Assembly (NCBI GenBank): GCA_029721435.1
Contig: CM056587.1
Location: 12,235,167-12,299,166 of the forward strand
DNA from: Gymnothorax reevesii
Taxonomy: Eukaryota; Chordata; Actinopteri; Anguilliformes; Muraenidae
Length of the DNA stretch: 64,000 bases
Reading direction: 5' to 3'
Shown: piece by piece, positions 49,001 through 61,800 of the stretch
Numbering within the stretch: position 1 is the stretch's first letter
Layout: each line of letters opens with the position of its first letter
The notes under the pieces: generated by a model
Database searches by the model: none
What the model was told of the DNA's origin: nothing
The model's input: the letters and a program-made list of their open reading frames with translations, nothing else
Position numbers and translations under genes: made by a program

Positions 49001-51309
49001 TATCACCCTAGCTTACAGTCAGCTATTCTGTGATAGCTATGACGGTCCTCGCCCCATGCAATATGGTGGCGTTTTCCGGGCACTAGTTGTCATGTGATAG
49101 CACCTCTTGCAGTGTTTACCTCATTGATTCATGAAAGCTCCTCGGCATCTTGGTAAAGAGTTTCTTGCTGGGCAGTATGGTTAAATCTGGGCTAAAATCT
49201 CACGAATACATTCTGTATTGGGTAATGTTACCATACAGTGTTTGAATTCGAGTCTAGGCAGTTCAACCTGTGACAGATGCTGATAGACTGAACTCTCCAA
49301 TGTTCGTTCAGTTCTAAAAGGGTATATGTGAGAACAACAGGGAATGCTAGGACTCTCTAAGTGTTTATTCAACACTGGACCATAGAATCAGGTGTAATGA
49401 GGAGTGTGTTAAGGCTGTAGTGAAAGATGAAAACAGAATGCGGTGCTGACTGTCAGGGGCCCTCATTCAACTACTCTAGGGCCACAGAGGCGCCCAAGGG
49501 CAAGGACTCTTTCAAAAGTGACAGAGGCTTGCAGTGAGCCCTGGGTCTTACGAGGTGATCTGAGTCTCCATGAAGATGAGGATGAAGACCAGCAGGGCAG
49601 GGATTATGGAGGCGCCCATCATCCACGCCGGAAAGGGCTCCCGATCTCCAAACGGACTGATGAACCACCCACGCTTATCGGGGGATGTGACGGAGAAACC
49701 AGACGGTACATTCAGCTTCTGCAGCCCCAAAAAAAAAACCTTGACTCACTGAGTGGGCTCATTCAGCTTCATCCACTCCAGAAAAACAAGATTAAACAAG
49801 CCTGATTCCCAGCTTCAGTTTTACATTAGCTTTTAAGTAATCAGGGGATAAACATTTCAGACATTACATAGAAGTCACAGAGGAAAAATCTCATCCAGGG
49901 ACCATCATTTTTGTGTCTACTATTACCCCTTTAAAGCGTAAATTAACTGTACAGAATTAACATACAATATTCTGTGTGACTATTACGCCTTTGAGGAGTG
50001 AGTGAACTCTGATGCGTAGACATACAATATCCTGAGCTTCATAAGTGCTGTGCAAGTATTACCTGTTTTAAGATTAAGTGAACTTTATGCTGTAACCATG
50101 CAACATCCTGGGCTTAATATTTATTGTGAAAGTATTACCCTTTTGAGGAGTATGTCGGTTCGGTAGCGTTAGCACACAACATCCTGGGCTTCATCATGAC
50201 GAAGTGAGCTTTGCCTCTTAAAGAGTAAGTGAACTCTAGCATGTTAATGCAAAACATTCTGGGCTTCATAATTACTCTGTTTAATCATTATAATGTATAA
50301 TCATTATATATCACTATATAATATATAATCATTTACCCTTTGAAGAATAAGTGAATTGAATTGCTTTTTCTTTCCAGTGATGACGGTTACATGAGAACAG
50401 AGACAGCTGCTGAACAGAAAACGAGGGTGGGGAGCGGAAACGATCTTTCGAAACGGATGATTACCGACCTGTTTTTAATCATTGTTCTTGATTAACCAGT
50501 TTTCCTGAAAATATGAATAATCCATTGGCAGTTAAACACTAAGCTTCCTTTTTGATGAAATGTTTTGATGAGCAAATAATAAATTCAATAAATGTGTTTT
50601 ATTCACTTGCCTTTATAGGCTACCCTACATGGGGTTAAAAAAAAAAAAAAACTACTCTGGATTTTCCAAGTTAACTGTTGTCATATCCTGAAAAGCAGGG
50701 CATCAAACCTATGCTTTATGATTGTTTAAATGAAAACAAATAAAACAAAGTGTGCAATGTGCACATTTTTGCGATCAAATGATGCGCTGTATTTCTCATC
50801 TTAATGAGGAGAATTACCTAGACCTGAGAGAGGTCAATGTTGAGGGAGTTTAGGTATCGTTAAATAAAGAAAATGATTGAAAACAGATTGACACTAATTA
50901 TCAGTTTCAATGCAAATTTTACACCCTCCCTGCTTTCTGTCCATTGGCTGACTCAGCATGAGAATTCGTCAATTCAGGAGAATCTCTGCATATGAATGTC
51001 TTTACGGTCACATTACAACTTAAAGGGCAGAAGAAGACGTGTGTTTTTTTTCCAGATTTTCTGAAGGAGGACTGTTTCGGTACGTGCTGAGCTGGATACC
51101 CACCTGTGTATAAGTATCAGGGATGAAATTATCCACAATCACGGAGAACAAGATGGAAATTGGAATCCCAAAATCTCCAATGACTCTCCTTGCCTGGAAA
51201 AGAGGGATTAGCTTCCTGTCAGCTGAAGTCATCTTTTCAGAGAAGGGCCACAGAGATACCTGACAAAACGCACACAAGGATACACACACACACACGCACA
51301 CACACACAC

Positions 51310-51363
<54 letters not shown>

Positions 51364-54300
51364 ACGCACACGCACACGCACACGCGCACACACACATATA
51401 CATCCACACCAATGACAAAACCTACCCAAGTATGCACACACACACATAAACTGATAAAAACAATAAACATACACACACACATTCTGAAAAATAAAAAAAA
51501 CAAACAGACAGATAAAACACACGCACAAAAACACACACATACATGCGCATGCCTTTGAAAACATATGCACTCAAATGTATACACACACACTCTATAAAAC
51601 AATCACTGTCTTTTTTAAATAAAACTTATTACATTTTTTTTTCTTTCTATCATAATCACCTTGATCATGATAACCACTTCCCTTCATTTCTTAAAATTTT
51701 GTGATATTTCTCCTTTTTTATCCACCTCCTTATTTACCGACGGAGTGTAAAATATGACTTAAACAAAAAAAGAGCTGAAGGGAACTTTGTTTTTTTGCCT
51801 GTCATGATCATCTTTATTTCTCTCAGCATCACTCCATCATTGGCAGCAATTAGTTCCACCTTCGTCATATCACTGCATGGTCATGTGTTGTTCATGACTT
51901 AATGCGATTAAATTATGAGTTTTTTACTTTTTTCTCATCACAACCTTCATATTTGTCCCACACATATATACATATATGCGCAGCACACACACACACACAC
52001 ACAGAGACCTATTTTTTACTTCTTTTTTTTTTCTCTCTTTTCACAGTCTTGGTTATTAGTTACCCTTGTGTTTAATCCCTTTTGTATCCGAAGTTTGCGC
52101 TCAGTTATTTATCTATTCCCTTCACTTACTGTCTAATGGGTTGTTTGTATTTTTTTTTTCAGTTTATTTTTTATGGCTGGCTGTATTGTACGTTTTTTGC
52201 TTGTTTGTAATAAAAAAAATGTATACACACACACAAAATCGCAGACAACTGCTCACAGGCATAAACGCACACTGACGCACACATTTACACACCTGACAAC
52301 CAAACAGACACAAATACATAAAGCACACGCAATGCTTAAACACATACACACAAATGAACGCACGTGCATGCCTGAGCACACACACACACACACACACACA
52401 CCTTTCCTCCCAGGAAACGGCTGTTTCTGAACTTGCGGAGGAAGAAAGCCACAAAGAAGGTTCCGAGCATGAGGACGAGGGACAGCAGAGCTGTATTGGG
52501 TTGGTTCAGCAGAGGCCCGTCTGGCAGCCCACCCCCGCGTGACAGGTTCACGTACCCCACTGCATTCTGGGAACCCGGTGGGGGGTAGGTCTTCAGCAGC
52601 GGGTGTTCACTGAACACCTGGGGAACAGGCGTCATGCTTCTATCAATGACCCAACCTTTGTGCATACAGGACCATAGCATGAAGACATTCAAGTGTACAG
52701 GCAACAACAAACTTACTAGTACTAATGTATCACTCCCAGATGCAGTATGTGCACATACTCTTAATGGATACTGACTAACGCTGACATGTTGATTATAAGA
52801 TTGAGGTCACTTCCCAAAGCAACATGTAATGATTTTTACTGAGACTGCCACAACAAAATGCAACCATAGCTACACCGTGTCCCAAAAGTTCATGCACCAC
52901 AGAAAAAGTCAACCCAGATTGTGAATATTCAACAGAATGTGTTTATTCAAAAGCCAGTGTATCCCCCTGCATCTTAATTACTGCCCTCAGCCTGTGGGGC
53001 ATAGAATGCACTGAGTTGTTTGGAACAGAAGGCTCAAAGTTGCCCCACTGCCGCACAGCCCTCGCATTGAGCTGCTTCATGGTAGTAGGGGGTGGGCTGT
53101 GGAAGACCCGACTGTTCAGGATACCCCAGGAGTTCTCAATCGGGTTGAGGTCTGGGGAGTTGGGTGGCCATTCCTCTTTGCGCAGAACGCCAGGAAGCTG
53201 CTTAGTACACCAGTGCTGAGTTGAACGAGCAGGATGTGTGGGTGCACCATCTTGCACGAAGACCATATCCGCAGGCCTGTTGAACATCTTCCTTGCAGTG
53301 ATGGGGCCCGATTTCTTTTTTTTCTGGTGAGTATGGGACGTAGCACTGGCTGGAGAATGTTCTGGATGTAATACTCAGCTTTGGTAGTGGTGCCCTGGGG
53401 TACAATATGCAACTCTGACAGCCCTGAAGATGACATCGCCCCCCAGACCATGCAATGGGCGCTGAACTTGACTTGTTTAAAAGGTGGTACTTTCCTTCGA
53501 TCATCAGTGTAGATGAGGTCGTTTTGGCTGTTGGGAATAAGTAGAGTGGGCACTCGTCAGAGAAAACCCAGTTTTCCCAGTGTCTTGGGGTCATTGTGGC
53601 AAACTTCTTTGTAAAAACCAACCGCTTCTCCTTTTGCAGTTTGGTAAGGCGAGGAATCCACTGTCTTCTGTATGCTCTCAGACCCAGTTTCTCAGTCAGA
53701 AAACGATGGATGGTACTCTTAGAGACTGCTTCCCCAAAATTAGTCAGTCATTGACTGAGTCAGCGGCAGGACTGGAGTCTCTTCCCTTGGCCTTTTGGAT
53801 AAGGTCCTTGACCCTGGAACTCAGGACTGAGGGGTGACCTGCACGGGGCTCGTCTTCAAGGGAGTCACAACTCTGGTGTCTCTGCCACCACTTCTTCACC
53901 CATCGAATGCTTCTACCAAGGTCCTGAGCTCCTCCCGACAAGCTTTCCCTGCCCTGCATAAGGTAATGGCTTGAGCACAGACATGAGGCTCTGAAAGAGC
54001 TGCCTTTCCAGGTTTTTGTTTGGCCATCGCAGCAGCACTACTAAAAAGGTTCTCTCAGTGACAATTCTCTTTTGGTTCCTTGGCCAACAAAGAAATATAT
54101 AGGCCTCTCACAAACAGATGAATTAATTAAACAACCTCACAACACCTGGCTGACCAGGTGAAACCCATTTTGAAGACAGACATGTTGCCCATTGGGCTGC
54201 AAGAACTTTTGGGACACGGTGTAATCAGGGCTTTGGTAACTAGCTTAGCAGTATGCTAGATAGATTGCGCACCAGCTAAAACAAGACCCCTAACAAATTT

Positions 54301-55827
54301 CTCTTTTAATCACTAAATGAGCACATAATGTATGTGAATTAGATCTGTGAAATAGACAATCTAAGGAAGACAGCTTGACGTCTACATAATCTAGGAGGCC
54401 TGGTTGAACATGAAATTGACAATGTTGTATTTTTCCCATTTATTTTCATTTGGGGAAACCAACGTAATGGATTTAACATCATTGCATTTTGTCATTTTTT
54501 TTGCTTCATTGCACTGTTCATCAAATACTGTAACAGTAATAACATGCAATTTCATAAATACAGTTGTCCTGTAAAATTTGCAGTCAAGAGCAAACAACCT
54601 CAGTTTACATTTATTTGGTGGATTAGTAACATTACTTTTTCAATCTCAGGTTGACATTACGATAGAACGGCCCATACACAACACGAACCCTGGATCCAAT
54701 AAAAGAGATGTTTTTGTTTAGCATAAACTGATGTCCACCTTGATGAGCTTGGAGAAGGTCTCATAGATGAAGATGAGGGAGATGAGAAAAGCGAAGATCT
54801 CCTGGGTGAAGGGAGAGATGTAACGCACTAAGAAGCTCCCCTCCGCCGCCACGATGACCAGCACGATGAAGACGAGCCAGAAGCCGATCCACACGCGGCC
54901 GGTCAGGTACTCGAACCCCTGCGCCTGACAGAACTGAAGTGCATGCAGAGAGAGAGTCAGAGAGGACCAGTGTCACAGCAGCGTTTCTACCTCATGACAA
55001 CCAATAAGCATCAAATACCCAAATCCCCCACCATGGGATAGTTGATGTCTGGCGCTGAAATAAGACGCAGTGGAGGGACAGACAGACATGCCGGAGGAAG
55101 GATGGAAGTAGGAAAAGACACGTCTACACGATGAGATGTATCCTTTTACATTTTGTAAATTGATATGGAACAGCTTAGCAGTTCTGACCCCGAAAATGAA
55201 GGACGGATCCATGGAAGGATGACACTCACTCCTATAGGCTCATCCACTTTGAGGGAAGGGATAATAAGGAGTGGCGTGAAGCTGTGCATTGTAGTGGAGG
55301 AATATTACCATTATTTAGCTAAGGCTTTTGTGACCAGCAAAGTGACCAGCATTTGATTGGGCTACTGTATGGTTAAGTGCCCTAGATCAAGGGATAGACT
55401 GCAGCTCTCTTCTCAGAGCAGCTAATCTCAAGGCAGTTAAAGCCAAGCTTGAAGAATGTGGGGATGTGTGGTGGGGCATTCGAACCTTGAAGAAAGCCTC
55501 CTCGAAAATCAGCAGGGGGCCAGAGAAGCCAATGATCAGCAGCGGCTGCCCAGCGAGCAGCGAGAACAGCACCCCCAGGGTGGCTGTGGAGATGATGAGC
55601 TCGGACACTCCCATCATGCCTTGCGTCTTTTCCCCTGGATGGAGCAGGAAGCACATCAAGCAAATTCAAGGCACTACAGAAACATGGTTCTCTGCCTAAC
55701 TTCACTGTCATAGGATAATAACAGCTTTACATTTGCTCCCGTGCTGCAGCATTCATAACATTAAGTCCAATGAAGAGGTATGAGGACCTCATTTTTAAGG
55801 TAAACCACACTCCTGCAAAAAGAAAAG

Positions 55828-55876
<49 letters not shown>

Positions 55877-58800
55877 CACCCAACAGGCCTCCAAAGGTGA
55901 TGGTGGGCGACAGTGCCGCAAAGTAGATGAAAATTACGGCTGCGACGCATTGCGTATCCACAGCGTCCTTGATGTCGCTCAGGTAATGGGGGTAGCGCCG
56001 GCGGATGTCGTGGATAAGACCCCCAAAAGGGATCCCCGACCTCTTCAAGGGGTCGACCTCCAGTTCCTCCTCTTCTTGCTCATCCAAGCTCACCTCTGCC
56101 ATAGAGTAAGCATGGTGAGTACAAGTTGTTACCAGAACCATGCATGAGTGGAGGCCACTATCGCCTTAACAATGAGCTTTTGTATCATTTATCTTGTATC
56201 TTTAACCCAAGTCTTACAGTGGTCAGGATACTATCATCCTAAACAATCATAAATTGGAGTTAACGCAAATGAACAAGGGCAGATTTTTGCTTCTTTTCTG
56301 CAGCATGAAGGAAATCTTAGTTGAGAACTTGGTAAAAAAAAATGCCATTTGGCACAGCCCTTCTACTATTCTACCAGCGCCACGAGCAAATTCAACAGTT
56401 CTGTTAAGATTTTAAATGCAAGACATATTAACGTGACAATCAAAGTTTCATTTGAGTTGTGAATAGACATTTTGCATCCAAACCCAGCATAAAAAAGTTA
56501 TAGTATCTTGATTGTTTTGGTGTAATTATTGTGTCATTGGAGACACAAATACAATATTTCTAAAATTCGTACATTCATTTTCAAAGATGAATTTCTATGT
56601 GATGAATCATATAGTGTAGTTTCTGTATCACACAATAAAAGCTTTTTAAGAAAGATGGACAACTGCGTCCTTCAGGAGAATTAATTAGTTTCCGGGGTTT
56701 GAGGCAGTATAATACTGGGGTCTAAATTGGATTGGCACAATTCCAAAATGCCCACAGATGCCCAGTATTAAGTTTTAATTAAATTCATGGGGTTGGTTTT
56801 TTACATGGTGCATTCCACAAGCAGAAACCTTCAAGGAAAGACTTGTCAAAACGTGGTGCTCTTCCCGAAGAGAACCTCCACCATTAGAGCTCTGCCTGGT
56901 CCTGGCAGAAGAGGCTCACCTTTGGAGTCATTGTCGGCTCCCGGCATCGAATTCGCATTTTTCTTGCTTTCCCGCTCTTTCCTCTTCCTCAGCATCTCCT
57001 TCTGAAAGGAGGCCACAGTCTTGAGCAGGTCCTTCCCCTCCACATCAGAGGGCGGAATCACAATACTACAGTCCAGGAACTCATTGATGCCGTTCAGGAG
57101 GTCCTGTCGATCGTCTGCGAAGTAGGCCACCTCATGGAAGTTCTAAGTTCAGCGAAAAACAAGCCAAATCGTGCGATAAGACATGGGCCAGATTTATTGA
57201 AACCTTTTGCATTAGCAAAACATTTAACCCTTGCAAAATCAATGACCAATGTCGATTTGTGGAAAATAACTTCCCTGCCCATGATCTTGGCATTGCATTT
57301 GCAGAAATGTTTTTCAGTTGTAAACGGACTGTAAAAATCTGGCCTTTGGCCTACGCTTTTGACGTTTCACTCTAGAAACTGCTTAATCCTTTTGCAGCCT
57401 TGGCTGCATTTTATATGGATAAATGTTGTACATATGTTTAATGAGCAAACAGATAGCCAAGCTAACAGGAAGTGACATTCAGAGAAGTAAAAAAGCAAGA
57501 CGACTGTAATGGAACTACTACTGCAAAGCCAATACAACAAACATGATCTAGTCTGAGAACTCTGTAAGGCTGCACCACAGCACCTTATGGATTTTAATCT
57601 TTACCTGCAAAAACCTGCTTGTTGATTAGTCGACGATGAGTTTGACAATGTCACCGTCATGCTTCATAAATTTTGTTTTGCTGCTAGAGCCATCTAAAGG
57701 CTTTGTCCTTTGTGATGGAAAATGTGTCTTGGGACAAAATTGTGATTTTTAAACTACATTCTAGTTGTAACAATCTCAGTGCACTGACTGTTGTGCACTG
57801 AGATACAAAAGCGCAGGTGAGAGGATCCAAATACGAAGAAATGAGAAGGCTACTGACATCAATGCAAATATCAACAACACGGGGAACAACACTTTCCAAA
57901 AATTACAATATATAGCAAGACTACCAGAGAGCCTGCTAAAATACCAAGTACACAAAGGAGCGCAGTACGAGATGTCTACTCAATGGACTACAACAAGACT
58001 TCCCACCGAACTGGTGTGAGAACCTGACATATATAGGCTTTATTAGATGATGTGATAATTAGGAGCAGCTGCAGGGTATGGAGCTGATTATGCGGGACCA
58101 GGCCAGAGCTGGGAACTCAGGTGAAGCGGACCGATGTGGGAGAGGCATGACACTAGTGGAAAGCCATACATCTTTGAAAATAAATATCCAGGAAAAAGTC
58201 GTATTCTGGTCTAAGAAAACGTGCACAACTTCCCTTTTGGAGATCAATAGCTCATATTTGCGAGTCATATAAAGATAAGCATAATTTCACATGAAAGTAT
58301 TTCCTCATAGTGAAAAGACAAATGATTTACAATATATTAGCTGAGATATGACCTGTGTAAAAATTCAATCCTAGCATATAGACCCACAAGGAAACCAATG
58401 CCAGAAATTTCACATGGCTCAAATTGACATCAACAGCAATGCCAAGACCAAGGATCTCCGAGCAGAAGACTTCCCAGAGCATCACTCCTTCCATCAGCTT
58501 GTCCACTTCCTACAGTGCATCTTGCAGTAATCTATTCATCAGGAAATTGGCACACATATCAAACTGGTGTACATGATTTAAAAGTTCCCTGATATGAAGC
58601 ACACCGCCTGAAATTGTTAGTTTATTTTGTTCTATGTGCACTCAAAAGTTCTGAAATGGCTGAAGGATCCATCAAATTCAAGAAATAAGTGATTTTTTTG
58701 CACTGTCACGCCACGTCCCCTGAAAAAGTAGGAAGTTTCCAAGGTGTAAGTCACATGATCCTTTGACGTCATCAAAGGAAAGCACCTCTGCCATAGCAAT

Positions 58801-61800
58801 CTGTGCACCGTCCATTTACACACGTTTTCAAAGTTTTGTGGAAGTCTGAAGCGGGATGCCGACTCGATGATTCGTCACAGCATGCAGTAATACATCTATA
58901 AATGGAATTAGTCTCCATTTCTTCCCTCTAAAGTTATATTAATAACAAAGGGCTGCCAACTCTCACGCATTTGGCGTTAGAAATGCGTGAGATTCAGTGG
59001 CATATTCACATTCCTGTACTGTAGTCAGCAATTAATCAATCAATGCAATGCATGTGTTTCACGATAGTTCAAATTGTTCAAATGAAATAACACCATTTGA
59101 AATGTTTTTATGTAATTCCATTGCTTCCAACCCCCAAGTAAAGCGAAGCGTGAGAAATCAGGAGTCATAATTGATTGATGTTACTAGTGGTGAAATCCAC
59201 CGTAACGCATGTGAAACTGATAAGCCTCCATGCACATGCACTTAAATTCCGCCAGAGAATCTGGTTCAAACGCGCTGATTGAATACTCGATGACTACATT
59301 ACGGGAATGCGAATATGCCACTGAATCTCACGCATTTCTCACACAAAATACGTGAGAGTTGGCAGCCCTGCTAGTAAAGACGCACAAACGCAATGTATGG
59401 GCCACGGATTTTCATTAAAAAGAAAAGAGAGAGAGAAATCAGCCGCTGCTACAGTTCCAGATAGGGGACGCACGTGTGTCATGTGGTTCAGTTCTGCACT
59501 GGCTACCATATGTTGAAAGTCTGCAAAATTTTGTCAGAGCTGTATTAGGATCAATATGTGTCAGACACCTGTGACTGTGTTTTACAAATGTTAGAGCCCA
59601 GGTGTGACCTAACAATAACATTTCCTGCGGACGGTTTTCAATGAAGTTCGCAGAAAGACAGTGTTGGACACACATTAGGCTCTAGAGTATATATACTTAT
59701 ATATACCAACAGCAACAAACAAACAAACAAAACTACGATTCAAATAACTATCAGAAGGAAGAAGAAAATAGTACTGGTATAAAATAAGAATAACTGAGTG
59801 AATTTACCGACAAGTATAGTATCCATGTACCAGTGACTGTTCCCAAGCCAGCCTTCGGCGTCATCTTGCACCTCATCTGCACCTGCAGGATCATTGTCTT
59901 CTGTGCTAGCCTCCGGCTCAAATCTATGCGGTAAAATACCGTCTTCGATGTCAAGTTCTGAATCCGAATAATCAGATCCAAAGAAATATCCAAGCAAGAG
60001 GAGTCCGATTCCATGTTTTTTTTTTTTTCCACTGAGCTAATACGCTGCTAAGTAGTTTCCGAAAATGAACTAAGTTACTATAGTATACTATAAGAATTGT
60101 TCAGTGTTCTGAAGTGTGGTTGTGGGGTTCTATAATCCGTTTCACCAGCTACAGTATTACAATATCATTTTTTATTTGGGCTATTTTATTAGCTACGGTA
60201 GCCCTACGATATTTCAAGAGTAACACTAAAATATCTATAGTGCATTCCAAAAAAACATACAATTACTTCAGTAATACTATAATTTTGGTAGTAAATTTTA
60301 TGGTATTCCAACAGTGGTTTTTTTGTAAGGGTCTGTCAGCTGGCTATGGTAAATAAAGCATAGTGTATGTATATTTTGTTGTGGAGCGAGCGAGATCTGA
60401 CCAGGTGGCTGCCTCATGTGACATCAGTTGCCATATAAGGCCAGTTCCTGACATTTAGAAAAGGGTGTTCCCGATCAGTTTAATTAATCCGAAATAGTGT
60501 AAAAACAACAAATTTTCACGGAAAAGCATTTGCATCTTCATTTTCATTGCAAAAAATTACTATTGGGAGTTCTAACTGTCAATTTCGGCCTTGTTAAAGT
60601 CAGGGAACCTTTGAAAGAGAGTGGAGCTCATCGAAGCAGGCCACCTTCTTCCATTGCTCGAAGGTCCAGTTCTGACACTTACATGCCCATTGTTGGCATG
60701 TTTGACGGTGGACAGGAATTACTGAGTGCACTCTGATTTTTCTGTGCATCAAAGCCCCATACTCAGTTGGGTGTGATGCACTCTGTGTTGTGACACATTC
60801 CTCCTGTAACCATCATTAAAATTTCCTGTGATCTCAGTCAAAGCGGCCAGTCTTTAATTTCAGATAAGATGGATAGCCTTTGCTGTCCTCGCAGTTTAAA
60901 GAGCCTTGGGTGCTCAACACCGTGATGCTGATTTATCGTTTGTCTCTCCTCGGATCACTGTCAATAGGTACCCACATCTGCTGACCTGGTGCACCCAACC
61001 AGGCTTACTGTTTCAGAAAAGTTATGACCTGGTCTCCAGCCCATAACAATCTGGCCCTTGTCAAAGTCACCACAGGCCCCATTTCTCCTGTATCCAACAC
61101 AGTGACTACAAGAATCAGCTTTACACTTGCTGTCTTTAGGTCTCTTTGTAAACCTTGACAGGCATTGTTATAAGATAACCTATTCTGTTAGATGTTCAGC
61201 ATCAACTTTTTGAGAAAGATTTTGCCTTCTTGCTGTCAGTTTTGCTTACCAAAACTTCAAACTTTAAATGTCTTTACACACTGCTATAATCTGAAGTGAA
61301 CAAGTGTGTACCAGTTGGCTACAGCAGTTGCAGACTATTCAATGCTTAAATGGGCTAAAATCTAATAATGTATACATTCTTGATCAAAAGGAAAGTAGAA
61401 ACAAGTTTTCACTGATGAGTGGGAATTCTCTGCGGAAAAATACCCCTCAAGCAAGGTGGAGGTCCATATTTTAGGAATTTAACTTCTCTTGATTGTTATT
61501 CAACAAACAAAACCAGACACAAGTCCAAGACAAACTTTAATGTCACATTGTGGCATTGGTTTAGAATGGGTCATATATTTTTTTCCACAGTAAACCAAAA
61601 ATATCACTCTCTCCGCTGTCAATGGACACAAAGAGTCCGTACCTTGTCAGACATGAGGGTGGAGATGGATCGGCCGATCTCATGGTAGTCCATGTTGGCT
61701 TGGCTTGGTCCCAGAAGTACAAACAGGAACCGAACAGGTACCGGCACCTCAAGGACCGACTCTAGAAGAACCGCTTCATTCAGCCTGACAAAGGCCATCG

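Noticed and set aside
49443..49805. 120-codon + strand open frame
   Set aside because: Antisense shadow of slc4a3 exon 9 (49,552-49,718, minus).
51020..51602. Open frames rich in Cys/Val or His/Thr
   Set aside because: Translations of the CA/GT microsatellite. Only the 51,104-51,193 minus segment is a real slc4a3 exon.
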